Assembly: GCA_018266775.1 (NCBI GenBank)
Contig: JAFDZS010000005.1
Coordinates: 62,257-126,256 of the forward strand
Reading direction: 5' to 3'
From: Bacteroidota bacterium
Lineage (GTDB): Bacteria > Bacteroidota > Bacteroidia > Chitinophagales > Chitinophagaceae
DNA: 64,000 bases
Every line of letters begins with the position of its first letter. The stretch's first letter is position 1. The notes below the pieces were generated by a model, which made no database searches, was not told the origin of the DNA, and worked only from the letters and a program-made list of their open reading frames with translations. Below are positions 35,068 to 43,948 of this stretch, one piece after another. Position numbers and translations under genes: made by a program.

Positions 35068-36438
35068 TTATTTCCAAATTAATAATCTTGCTGTGTACGT
35101 TTCATTGTTTACAGCAAGTGTAATGGTATAATATCCTTCGCTAAGTTTTTGTGTGTTGTTTAATGGCAGTATATTATTGCCCTGCAATAAGGTAACCTGC
35201 TGCGTGCTGACCAGGCTGCCCGCAACATCTGTAATGGTAACAACCCCCTGCCCGGCTTTTTGCACTGTAATACGCAGTTGTGTATTATCATTCGAGGGGT
35301 TGGGAAACACCGTCATTACTGCTGCTTTTGAACTCACGGCTTTAATGATCACCGTATTGGTGAGTTTCATGCTGTGTTCAACATCCACTATCCTGATGCG
35401 GTAATACACATTCTTTGCAGCTAAACTAGTTTCAGGGTCAGTAAAACTGTATTGCTGTTCTGATGTTAGTCCGTTGGCTTTTACATTGCCCGCCACTTCA
35501 TAATTAGTGCCATCAATGCTGCGCTGTATTTCGTAACTGGTTACATCATGTTCCTGTAAGCTTGTCCAGCGCAGCACATTTTTTCCTGTAATATTACTGC
35601 CGTTAAAATTGATCAGCGAAACAGGTAATGGCCCGGCGGCGGGAAGATAGAAGCATCCCATTCTTACCGCATAATCTCTTGTTGGCTGCAATGCAGCGTT
35701 ACAACCGGTTGATGGCGCTTTAAAATCATACCCCAACCTGAAACTGATTCCCGTTTGTGGGTTGCTGTAAATGGTTTTTTCTGTAACCTCATCGCAATAA
35801 GCCAGCCCGGTTCTTTCTTTGGTGCTGCCATAAGCCAATATCCATCCGGGTGTAAAATTGGCGGCCTGCAATTCAGTACCGGGAGCATAATAATTGGCAG
35901 GGTCTGCACCAGACATTTTTACACTATGTAGTTCTCTTACCCAGCCATCGTTGCCGGTAGTAAATCCATCCATATCGTAATTGAAAAGATGTAAACCTGC
36001 CACGGCAATTTCAGCGCCGGCGGGAGGGAGTACTGTTCCATTATAATGGGTATAAAACTTAATCGTGAATTCAGCATAACCGGTTGAAGCGGTGCAACCC
36101 AGTTTTTGCGCGGGCATTATTTGCGGTGCAAACATTGAAGGTTGTTGTATGCCGCCAGCAGTGGTATTGTCATCATCCAGTTTAACTATGGCCACATTCA
36201 CCACATCGTCTATAGAAAGTACAGCATCTAAATTTAAAAAGGGAATGGCGTATTCATATTTATATTTTGCCCCGGCCATCAACGCATTGCCCGTGCCCGG
36301 AATTAATGTGGCATTGATAAAGTTACCGGTAACGGATTTATTGCCGGTACAAACATCAAAACTGCCAGTGGTGCATTGCTGTGCGGGCACAAGCAAATAG
36401 AATAATAAAAGGGTTGCCAGGGTAAAAGAATGTTTCAT
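35068..36438 (-). CDS. Secreted protein with T9SS type A tail
   Basis: 456 aa with a signal peptide (ends PAQQ). The first 265 residues hold cysteines and a beta-rich domain (KYKYEYAIPFLNLDAVLSIDDVVNVAIVKLDDD, GYAEFTIKFYTHYNGT) that I cannot assign. A linker and the block LRWTSLQEHDVTSYEIQRSIDGTNYEVAGNV follow; this fibronectin-like segment precedes many T9SS tails. The end is FPNPSNDNTQLRITVQ...YTARLLIWK, type A. The last block is shared in style with the proteins at 41377, 43949 and 54513. Confidence 0.82.
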   Translation of the reverse strand: MKHSFTLATLLLFYLLVPAQQCTTGSFDVCTGNKSVTGNFINATLIPGTGNALMAGAKYKYEYAIPFLNLDAVLSIDDVVNVAIVKLDDDNTTAGGIQQPSMFAPQIMPAQKLGCTASTGYAEFTIKFYTHYNGTVLPPAGAEIAVAGLHLFNYDMDGFTTGNDGWVRELHSVKMSGADPANYYAPGTELQAANFTPGWILAYGSTKERTGLAYCDEVTEKTIYSNPQTGISFRLGYDFKAPSTGCNAALQPTRDYAVRMGCFYLPAAGPLPVSLINFNGSNITGKNVLRWTSLQEHDVTSYEIQRSIDGTNYEVAGNVKANGLTSEQQYSFTDPETSLAAKNVYYRIRIVDVEHSMKLTNTVIIKAVSSKAAVMTVFPNPSNDNTQLRITVQKAGQGVVTITDVAGSLVSTQQVTLLQGNNILPLNNTQKLSEGYYTITLAVNNETYTARLLIWK

Positions 36439-36735
36439 TGTTGTGCTATTTCAAATCAGTAAGTGCGGTGCGGCCGCATGGCTTATTGGTCATATCACAA
36501 ATAATGGATCAATGAATGGAATGTTACTGCATGCAGTACTGCATTACATTAGTTCATAAAAAGATTGCTCTGTGGGGATTGTGGTTGAATCAAGAATACG
36601 GAGTGAGGTTCAAGCTGTACAAACATAGCTTGTTTTTCCCGCTTATGCAAGTTTTTACGCTGTTTTCTGAATCCATCACTTACTTTTGTAAACCATTGCC
36701 GGCAAAATCCGTTGTACCTTAATTCATAATATATT
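36439..36735. other. Divergent intergenic region with ABC operon promoter
   Basis: 297 nt without a gene. On the plus strand TACTTTTG at 36681-36688 matches TAnnTTTG, about 47 nt before the ABC ATPase start. No -33 TTTG at the right distance. The minus-strand gene has no clear element. Confidence 0.45.
36681..36688 (+). promoter_or_regulatory. -7 promoter element TACTTTTG of the ABC transporter operon
   Basis: Exact match to TAnnTTTG; predicted leader about 40 nt. Confidence 0.45.
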
Positions 36736-37665
36736 ATGCCCGAAATACTCCGCGTTCAGCATCTTACTAAAAAGTTCAGCGAGTTTGTTGCTGTGGATGA
36801 TCTTTCATTTACAGTAAACAAGGGAGATGTGTACGGTTTCCTGGGGCAAAATGGTGCAGGAAAATCAACTACAATCCGCATGCTGTTATCGCTGATTACA
36901 CCTACATCGGGCAGTATTAATATTTTTGGCGAAGAGCTTGCTGCAAAGCGCAGTACAATTTTACGGCAGGTGGGTGCAATAATCGAAAAGCCCGACTTGT
37001 ATTTGTATTTATCTGCTTATGAAAACCTGTCCATCTTTGCACGTATGAGCGGCATAACGGTTACCAAAAAAATACTGATGGATCAGCTGGAGATGGTGGG
37101 CCTTGCTGAAAGGGCAGGCAGCAAAGTGGAAACCTTCAGCCAGGGAATGAAACAGCGTTTAGGCATTGCTGTGGCATTGGTGCATAACCCGGGTTTGATC
37201 ATACTGGACGAACCAACCAACGGCCTGGATCCGCAGGGTATTGCCGATATGCGTAACCTGATATTACATTTAAGCAGGGAAGGTGGAAAAACAATTGTGG
37301 TCTCATCGCACCTGCTGAGTGAAATTGAGATCATTGCCAACCGCATACTCATTATCGATAAAGGAAAGAAAGTGGCTGAAGGAGAAGCAACCGCATTGCT
37401 TGACCCTTCTAAAACCATTGTAAAAATTACCACTGCAGATGACGGCTATGCAACGGGTCAGCTGCAGGCATCGGCATGGGCCAATAACCTGCGGCAGGAG
37501 AAAGGCATTGTATTACTGATGCACAAAGATGACATCCCATCTGTAGTGGCGTTTTTAATAGAACGCAGGGTACAGGTATTAGCTGTAACACCGCAACATT
37601 CACTGGAAAATTATTTTTTGTCACTCACCAATCAAACCGGCCATGTGGAAGCTTTTTCAAATTGA
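36736..37665 (+). CDS. ABC transporter ATP-binding protein
   Basis: 309 aa, ABC-2 exporter ATPase. Walker A GQNGAGKST (about residues 37-45), Q-loop VGAIIEKPDLY, signature FSQGMKQRLGIAVALVHNPG, Walker B LIILDEPTNGLDPQG, H-loop SSHLLSEIE. A C-terminal regulatory segment (ITTADDGYATGQLQAS...TPQHSLENYFLSLT) follows. The IEKPDLY and HNPGLIILDEPTNGLDP blocks resemble bacitracin- and lantibiotic-type (BcrA) exporters. It overlaps the permease gene by 23 nt. Confidence 0.92.
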   Translation: MPEILRVQHLTKKFSEFVAVDDLSFTVNKGDVYGFLGQNGAGKSTTIRMLLSLITPTSGSINIFGEELAAKRSTILRQVGAIIEKPDLYLYLSAYENLSIFARMSGITVTKKILMDQLEMVGLAERAGSKVETFSQGMKQRLGIAVALVHNPGLIILDEPTNGLDPQGIADMRNLILHLSREGGKTIVVSSHLLSEIEIIANRILIIDKGKKVAEGEATALLDPSKTIVKITTADDGYATGQLQASAWANNLRQEKGIVLLMHKDDIPSVVAFLIERRVQVLAVTPQHSLENYFLSLTNQTGHVEAFSN

Positions 37666-38524
37666 AGTATATAAAATATTCCGTAAACCACGCACGTACC
37701 TGGCCTTTGCCATTATCACCGGTTTTATTTTTTTGATACAACTGGGTTTACTGGTAAATGGAAAAGAGTTTTTAGGTTTTATGTTGGGTACTGTAAATGA
37801 CATGATGGAGTTTAATGCGAAAGATATTTTAAATGGATACTGGGTTTGTTTTGCCATACTTAATTTATTATTGATTCATGTTCCTATTTTAGTTGCACTG
37901 GTGGCAGGAGATATTGTTTCCGGTGAAGCTGCTATGGGTACATTAAGGTTAATGGCGATAAAACCGGTAAGCAGGGCAGCAATTATCTTAGCCAAGTTTT
38001 TCGCCTCGGCAGTGTATGTTTTTCTTTTATTGTTGTGGATCGCTTTTATATCACTTTTTGTAAGCCTTTTAGTTTTTGGTTCCAATAATTTAATGGTAGC
38101 TAAAGTTGATGATCTGCGTATCATTGAGACAGGTGATATCCTCTGGCGTTATTGTTGTGCGTTTGGTTTTGCCTTTATTGCTATGATGGTGGTGGCGGCA
38201 CTGGCGTTATTATTGTCTACGGTTTCCAAAAATTCTATCGGGCCAATTGTGGCCACAGTGGGCATTGTTATTTTGTGTACGCTCATCAGTGAAATGGAAA
38301 TTCCGCTGTACCAAAAATACATCAGGCCTTACCTGTTTACTTCTTATATGCTGGGGTGGAAGGGTTTCTTTTATATTAATTATAATGAAGACAATGAAAC
38401 CATCAGGGGATCCATTGAAAACCTGCCGGCTATTTTAAAAAGCATCGGGGCGCTGCTGGCGTACATTGTATTATTTGTAACCGCTTCTGTAATGATCTTT
38501 AAACGAAAAGATATTTTATCTTAA
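37643..38524 (+). CDS. ABC-2 type transporter permease
   Basis: 293 aa with about six membrane segments. It has the ABC-2 pattern: a short N-terminal amphipathic helix (MWKLFQIEVYKIFRKPRTYLAFAIITGF), a large extracellular loop after TM1, and VALVAGDIVSGEAAMGTLRLMAIKPVSRAAIILAKF at the coupling region. It pairs with the overlapping ATPase. The substrate is unknown; a peptide or lipid is typical. It is 2 nt from the next gene. Confidence 0.88.
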   Translation: MWKLFQIEVYKIFRKPRTYLAFAIITGFIFLIQLGLLVNGKEFLGFMLGTVNDMMEFNAKDILNGYWVCFAILNLLLIHVPILVALVAGDIVSGEAAMGTLRLMAIKPVSRAAIILAKFFASAVYVFLLLLWIAFISLFVSLLVFGSNNLMVAKVDDLRIIETGDILWRYCCAFGFAFIAMMVVAALALLLSTVSKNSIGPIVATVGIVILCTLISEMEIPLYQKYIRPYLFTSYMLGWKGFFYINYNEDNETIRGSIENLPAILKSIGALLAYIVLFVTASVMIFKRKDILS

Positions 38525-38526
38525 TT

Positions 38527-39222
38527 ATGAAAACAAAAATAATAGCCCTGCTATCAGCAATACTGCTGCTGCCTGTGTTACTTGCGGCGCAGGATGTAAA
38601 ACAACTGGTGGAAAAAGTAAAAGCCAAACTGGATAAGGTAAGTGATTACCAGGCGTCGGGCAAAATGAAAACCAATGTTACTTTTTTAAAAGTGCCCATT
38701 GCCAATATTACCATGTATTATAAAAAGCCGAATAAAATGAAGATCAAAAGTGAAAAAGGCTTTTCATTCATCCCCAAGGGAGCGGTAAACATTAACATGA
38801 GCAACAGTTTAAGCAGTGGCAAATACAGTGTGCTGGATGCCGGTACGGATAATATTAACGGCACCGTTGTTAAAGTGGTTAAACTGCTGCCGGAGGATGA
38901 TAATGCAGACGTGGTGTTATCTACTTTATATATAGATGAAACCAACCTGGTGATCCGTAAGGCAAAAACCACAACACGTGAAAACGGCAGTTATGAGCTG
39001 GAAATGAGTTATGGAAAATATACTGAATTCGGATTGCCGGATAAGATTGTCTTTTCTTTCAACACTAAAGATTATAAACTGCCTAAAGGCGTAACGTTTG
39101 ATTTTGATGATGGCACTGCTAAAAAAACTGAAGACAAAGCAAAAAATAAAAAAGGCCGTGCAGAAATCAGTATCAGTTCTTATACGGTAAATAAAGGTGT
39201 TGACGATACGGTGTTTCAATAA
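38527..39222 (+). CDS. LolA-like outer-membrane lipoprotein-sorting protein
   Basis: 231 aa with a signal peptide (ends LAAQ). The body is a half-barrel of the LolA/LppX type: DVKQLVEKVKAKLDKVSDYQASGKMKTNV, then MYYKKPNKMKIKSEKGFSFIPKGAV, then YIDETNLVIRKAKTTTRENGSYELEMSYGKY. Such proteins carry hydrophobic molecules across the periplasm. Being third in the operon after the ABC exporter, it probably receives the exported substrate. Confidence 0.8.
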   Translation: MKTKIIALLSAILLLPVLLAAQDVKQLVEKVKAKLDKVSDYQASGKMKTNVTFLKVPIANITMYYKKPNKMKIKSEKGFSFIPKGAVNINMSNSLSSGKYSVLDAGTDNINGTVVKVVKLLPEDDNADVVLSTLYIDETNLVIRKAKTTTRENGSYELEMSYGKYTEFGLPDKIVFSFNTKDYKLPKGVTFDFDDGTAKKTEDKAKNKKGRAEISISSYTVNKGVDDTVFQ

Positions 39223-39402
39223 CAGGCTTGTTGTGTAAACCAACAAAAATTTTCCATTGTAAATTTTAGCGGTATCTTCTCTCGTGGTCAGGCGGGGACG
39301 TCAGGCCATCTGCGGCAATCTACCCTTACGTGGTCAGACGGGGACGTCAGACCATGTCTGCGCATCTGCGGCAATTATTTTCAGTGAAAAGTTAGTCTTA
39401 TG
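39223..39402. repeat. Palindromic repeat cluster between the LolA-like gene and pdxA
   Basis: Two palindromes with core GGGGACG and arms TGGTC/GACCA or TGGTC/GGCCA (39285-39308 and 39331-39354), spaced by CTGCGGCAATCTACCC-like text. TCTGCGCATCTGCGGC (from 39358) also occurs at 6319. No gene. The cluster sits between convergent genes. Confidence 0.75.
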
Positions 39403-40503
39403 TTACTCCGGTATCTCCGTAATCCTTTCATCCACCGCCCTGGCCAGCATACCGGCGCTGATCTTCTTCAGCGGGTTTTTATACTGGTCTTCAAATTCGT
39501 AACGGCTGTTGATGATGTCCACACATGTAAAAATGGCTTCGCGGAAAGAGGCTTCATCGGCCTTGCCTTTACCGGCAATGTCAAAAGCCACACCATGATC
39601 CGGCGAAGTTCGAACTGCCGGTAAACCTGCGGTAAAATTCACCCCTTCACCAATAGCCAGCGATTTGAATGGGATCAATCCCTGGTCGTGGTACATGGCT
39701 AAAATGGCATCAAATTTTTCGTATTGGCCGCGGGCAAAAAAAGCATCGGAAGAATAAGGGCCGAAGCAAAACACATCTTTTTGTTTCGCTTCTTTTATGG
39801 CCGGCCTGATGATGTCTTCATCTTCTTTGCCAATCAAACCTTCATCACCTGCATGCGGGTTTAAACCCAACACTGCAATTTTGGGTTTGGTGATGCCAAA
39901 ATCTTTTTTCAGTGAACTGTTGATGAGCTGCAGTTTACTAATGATATGCTCTTTGGTAACATATTGTGCCACATCTTTCAGCGGCACATGTTCAGTCAAT
40001 AATGCCACACGCATATTTTCTGCCACCATAAACATTACCACATCCTGTGCGCCAAAAAGCTGTTTGAAATAAGGCGTATGCCCTGTAAAATTAAAGTCGG
40101 GGCTTTGTGTATTTTTTTTATGAATGGGAGCAGTTACCAGGCCATCGATCTTGCCCTCTTTTAAAGCCTGTGCAGCAGCAGTAAGGCTTTTAACTGCATA
40201 ATTGCCGCCGGTTTCATTCAGTGTGCCAGGTGCAATGTTCACTTCTTCTTCCCAGCAGTTAAACAGGTTTACCTGTTTGTGGCTGATGCGGCTGAAATCT
40301 TTCTGGATGGTAAAATTGATATTAATATCCGGGACACTTTTACGGTAAAAGTTCAGCACTTTGTTATTGGCAAAAACCATGGGTGTGCAAATATCCAGGA
40401 TGCGGTTATCGCCCAGTGTTTTGATGATCAGTTCAATTCCGATGCCGTTGATATCGCCACAGCTGATGCCGATAACGGGTTTATGTTCTGCAGTTGTGCT
40501 CAT
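39403..40503 (-). CDS. pdxA: 4-hydroxythreonine-4-phosphate dehydrogenase
   Basis: Pyridoxal phosphate synthesis (DXP-dependent route): oxidises 4-phosphohydroxy-L-threonine. 366 aa. GISCGDINGIGIELIIKTL at the start, then VTAPIHKK, FTGHTPYFKQLF, LLTEHVPLKDV, LGLNPHAGDEGLIGKEDEDIIRPAI, MYHDQGLIPFKSLAIGEGVNFTAGLPAVRTSPDHGVAFDIAGKG. The metal ligands are the histidines in TGHT, YHDQG and SPDHG. Usually found with pdxJ; here it is alone. Confidence 0.95.
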   Translation of the reverse strand: MSTTAEHKPVIGISCGDINGIGIELIIKTLGDNRILDICTPMVFANNKVLNFYRKSVPDININFTIQKDFSRISHKQVNLFNCWEEEVNIAPGTLNETGGNYAVKSLTAAAQALKEGKIDGLVTAPIHKKNTQSPDFNFTGHTPYFKQLFGAQDVVMFMVAENMRVALLTEHVPLKDVAQYVTKEHIISKLQLINSSLKKDFGITKPKIAVLGLNPHAGDEGLIGKEDEDIIRPAIKEAKQKDVFCFGPYSSDAFFARGQYEKFDAILAMYHDQGLIPFKSLAIGEGVNFTAGLPAVRTSPDHGVAFDIAGKGKADEASFREAIFTCVDIINSRYEFEDQYKNPLKKISAGMLARAVDERITEIPE

Positions 40504-41376
40504 AATAATGATCTGTTAAGGGAGTAAAAATACAATAACTTATTTAACTATGCCCACCCGGCCCTGAAATGAAAAAAGGCAGCTAAAAGCTGCCAGGGGA
40601 ATTGTCCATATAATAAAACAGGTTAGTATATTTTGATTGCTATACTACGGGCGGTTTTGTGCTGCTGAGCACTCAGCATATTTACAAGCGTTGTGCTGAT
40701 TTACTGAAACAGTGCGTAATAAATATAACTACAGTTAAAACGTATAGCAGCAATAAATATTGTAGAAAAATTTTTACTATACCAGTAAATTTTATCTGTA
40801 GTTTTTTTAATGTATGAATTGTAGAAAAGAAGCAGGGTAATTACTGTTGGGGAATGTAATTTTTCAGTACTGCTGCAATAAGTGTGGCTGTACAATGTGC
40901 GTAAAAACAAAAAGTAAAATTACTAATGCCGCTCTTTTAACGTACACAAAACATGGAGCCAGGGTTATCAGTAAGCCATAAACGCCCCGGAGTGTTTTTC
41001 CTGAATTTGGAAAAGCAGTTGGTAGGTGAGGCAACAGCATATCAAAATTTTTCGCTTTAATTTGGTTTTCAATGATTTGCTTTTTGGGTATTGAAATGGA
41101 GAAAATGATGCGGTAAATAATTTCATTCGTCCCGTGCTGCGTTTACCCGTATTTTTTATACACCACGAAAACAAACCAATCACGATAAATAACACAGAAG
41201 CAAAAATGCATACTGCAGCGGCTTTTCAGCTTTAAATAGTATTTCTACGTAGTAGTTTATCATCATGATGTAGTAAAAAAATGACATCAAATGTAATAGG
41301 AAATACAATTTATTTTCTTTCTTTACGTTTCCAATGTCAACCTAAATATCCATTAAAAACCAGAAAACCTTATCCG
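40504..41376. other. Long intergenic region upstream of the M1 peptidase
   Basis: 873 nt with no convincing gene: two short minus-strand open frames (40701-40910, 40968-41195) have no recognisable features and atypical composition. It holds a minus-strand terminator with two more hairpins (40572-40678). The part nearest the peptidase is AT-rich with short inverted text (ATCATCATGAT). Confidence 0.55.
40572..40678 (-). ncRNA. Candidate small RNA with three hairpins and a terminator
   Basis: Read on the minus strand: a 7-bp hairpin (40663-40678), a 7-bp hairpin (40624-40647) and a 7-bp hairpin GGCAGCT/AGCTGCC (40578-40594) directly followed by six T. The terminator has no protein gene upstream on this strand. 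The promoter is not clear; TACGTTTT near 40750 is one mismatch from consensus. Confidence 0.4.
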
Positions 41377-43908
41377 ATGATGAAAAAGTGCTACCCTTTA
41401 ATAGCAATATTCGTACTGCTCATTACTACAGCTTTTGCCCAGTTTAAAAACTCGGACAAAGGAGCGCCCGGCAAAGAATATTACACCAATTCAGCATTTG
41501 CTGTTTTTAGTGGTGAGAAAGTCAATACCACTCCCAATACTTCATACCAGATTGCTGCCACATCGCCTGTTACCCAATTGAAACATGCAGATGTACAGCA
41601 GGCCCGCAAACAATGGGGCGCCAACGTGCCCAGTACCGGCACTGAATATGATGTGAAGTATTACCGTTTGGAATTGCGCATCAACCCGGATACTTCAAAG
41701 GGAAACTATGTAAAGGGTAAGGTGACCACTTATTTTACCACGGCACAGGCAAACTTTACACAGATCAAATTTGATATGGCCACTGCTTTAACAGCAGATT
41801 CTGTGTATTACCACGGGGTGAAAGTTACCGCAGGTAATATCAGCCGTACTACCGACCTTATTACGATTACCGTTCCCAATATTGCCACTTCAGGCACACT
41901 GGATTCTGTTTCTATCTGGTACCAGGGCGTTCCGCCAGCAGTGGCGGGTTTGGCCGGTACGGGTTATGTAACTGCCAAGCACAATACCACACAAAACTAT
42001 GTGTACACATTATCTGAACCTTATTCAGCATATACCTGGTGGCCCTGTAAATCATTTATTGTAAATGATAAGGCAGACTCAATGGATATGTATACCAGCA
42101 CTCCGCTTAACTTCAGAAGTGCAAGCAATGGTACACGTGTGTATGAAGTAACACAGGGCTCTGATGTGTTAACTTACTGGAAAGAAAGGTATCCTGTATC
42201 GTCTTACCAGGTTTGTGTTGCAGTGGCCAATTACCAGCAATACCCCACCACACCAGATACGGTGGTGTTAAGCGGCACCAAAATGCCGGTGTACAACCTG
42301 ATCTTTCCTGAAACCAATACTACCAATGCACATACCTCGCTGGACAGGGTGCCGCTGATGATCACCACTTACAGCAGCCTGTATGGCGATTATGCTTTTA
42401 AAAATGAAAAATACGGCAACTATACTTTTGGTTTTGGCGGTGGTATGGAACACAATACATTCAGCGGAGAAAGTAACAGTGGTGTATACACGGCAGCAGG
42501 CAACTGGGATGTACTGGCACATGAACTGGCACACCAGTGGTTTGGTGCCAATGTAACCTGCGGCAGCTGGCATGATATATGGCTGAACGAAAGTTTTGCT
42601 GATTTTAGCGAAGCTTTATGCCTGGAATTTGCGCCCAGTATTGCCACTTCTGTTGGTACCACAGCACAAAGCTGGAGGGCAACCAAAAAATCAAACTCTA
42701 TCAGTGCAACATACCAGTCGCAATCTACTTATGTAACGGATACTTCAACCATCTTAACCATCTTTACCCCATCTGTATATATTTATGACAGGGGTGGTAT
42801 GATATTAAATATGCTGCGTGCTTTACTGGGAGATACTAAATTCTTCCAGGGATTAAAGGATTATCAAAGTGATCCTTTACTGAAGCTCGGCAATGGTTTT
42901 ACTGCCGATATCAAACGCAACCTTGAAAATGCATCAGGCTTAGATTTAACCAACTTTTTTTACGAATGGTTATATAATACCGGTTATGCCAAATATTCTG
43001 GTATTACAGGTTCTGTTTGTCAATGGAATAACTCTGGCAACAACATTGCGATTAAGCTGGTACAAAAATTACAGAGTGTTACTGCAAAAGTGACTACTCC
43101 ATTAACACCTGTAACCCACTTGGATATGCCGGTGGTAGTGCGTATTCAGGGTAGTGTACCCGCAACACAGGATACCACTGTGATCATTTATGATAACGCC
43201 GGTACCTTATATTACGATAACAATGGTGTACTGACAAGTACTGGCACCAATATCATCAACTACCATTTATCATTTACCCCGGTAACTATTACGATGGACG
43301 CTTTCAGCCAGACACTGGCTACAGGAACGTTTACCAAAAACACCGGCATCCCTGTAACTGTACTGGCTACCAATATCCTTTCATTTAACGGATATAAAGA
43401 TGGTACCTATGGAAAACTGAACTGGGTAATAGATCAGTCGCTGGATTATTCTTCATTCAGTATAGAAAGAAGTGCTGATGGCAATAATTTCAGCTCAATC
43501 GGCACAATGAATGCAGTTGATTACCCTAATGCAACCAGTTTTAATTTCACTGACTATAATATGCTCAGCAGTATTAATTATTACAGGGTGAAAATTATTG
43601 ACAAGAATGGTGAAGTGATCTATACCAAAACCATTACCATCAACAACAGAAAAGATAACAATTTCACTGTATCTCCCAACCCGGCAAAAGACTTTATACA
43701 GGTTTATGCCAACGGTATAAAAGATGCAGCCGATATAAAAATTATAGATGCAGGCGGAAAAGTGGTGAAGCAATTGAATAAGCAATCGTTTGCAAACAAT
43801 AACACTGTGCGTATACCGGTAGCAGATATGAATACAGGAATGTATTTTGTTCAGATCCAGTTACCTGATGCGGACATGATAATAAAGCAAATTTCAGTGA
43901 TTCGTTAA
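41377..43908 (+). CDS. M1 family metallo-aminopeptidase with T9SS tail
   Basis: A secreted zinc aminopeptidase of about 844 aa. The start is ATG 41377 or 41380 ([12 protein letters not shown]), giving a signal peptide ending FAQF; the upstream ATG at 41281 is unlikely. The beta-sandwich domain is followed by the exopeptidase motif GGGMEHNT and the zinc site [27 protein letters not shown] (HExxH near residue 382, then the distal Glu). From about residue 665 comes the [37 protein letters not shown] block, then the T9SS type A tail ([13 protein letters not shown]...[12 protein letters not shown]). Probably degrades peptides outside the cell. Confidence 0.92.
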   Translation: MMKKCYPLIAIFVLLITTAFAQFKNSDKGAPGKEYYTNSAFAVFSGEKVNTTPNTSYQIAATSPVTQLKHADVQQARKQWGANVPSTGTEYDVKYYRLELRINPDTSKGNYVKGKVTTYFTTAQANFTQIKFDMATALTADSVYYHGVKVTAGNISRTTDLITITVPNIATSGTLDSVSIWYQGVPPAVAGLAGTGYVTAKHNTTQNYVYTLSEPYSAYTWWPCKSFIVNDKADSMDMYTSTPLNFRSASNGTRVYEVTQGSDVLTYWKERYPVSSYQVCVAVANYQQYPTTPDTVVLSGTKMPVYNLIFPETNTTNAHTSLDRVPLMITTYSSLYGDYAFKNEKYGNYTFGFGGGMEHNTFSGESNSGVYTAAGNWDVLAHELAHQWFGANVTCGSWHDIWLNESFADFSEALCLEFAPSIATSVGTTAQSWRATKKSNSISATYQSQSTYVTDTSTILTIFTPSVYIYDRGGMILNMLRALLGDTKFFQGLKDYQSDPLLKLGNGFTADIKRNLENASGLDLTNFFYEWLYNTGYAKYSGITGSVCQWNNSGNNIAIKLVQKLQSVTAKVTTPLTPVTHLDMPVVVRIQGSVPATQDTTVIIYDNAGTLYYDNNGVLTSTGTNIINYHLSFTPVTITMDAFSQTLATGTFTKNTGIPVTVLATNILSFNGYKDGTYGKLNWVIDQSLDYSSFSIERSADGNNFSSIGTMNAVDYPNATSFNFTDYNMLSSINYYRVKIIDKNGEVIYTKTITINNRKDNNFTVSPNPAKDFIQVYANGIKDAADIKIIDAGGKVVKQLNKQSFANNNTVRIPVADMNTGMYFVQIQLPDADMIIKQISVIR

Positions 43909-43948
43909 TAACGTATCCTGTTAATTTATATACTTAAACTCCTGTACA

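Noticed and set aside
40701-41195. Two small minus-strand genes (69 and 75 codons)
   Set aside because: No recognisable domains, no upstream signals, unusual amino-acid composition; more likely chance open frames in AT-rich DNA.
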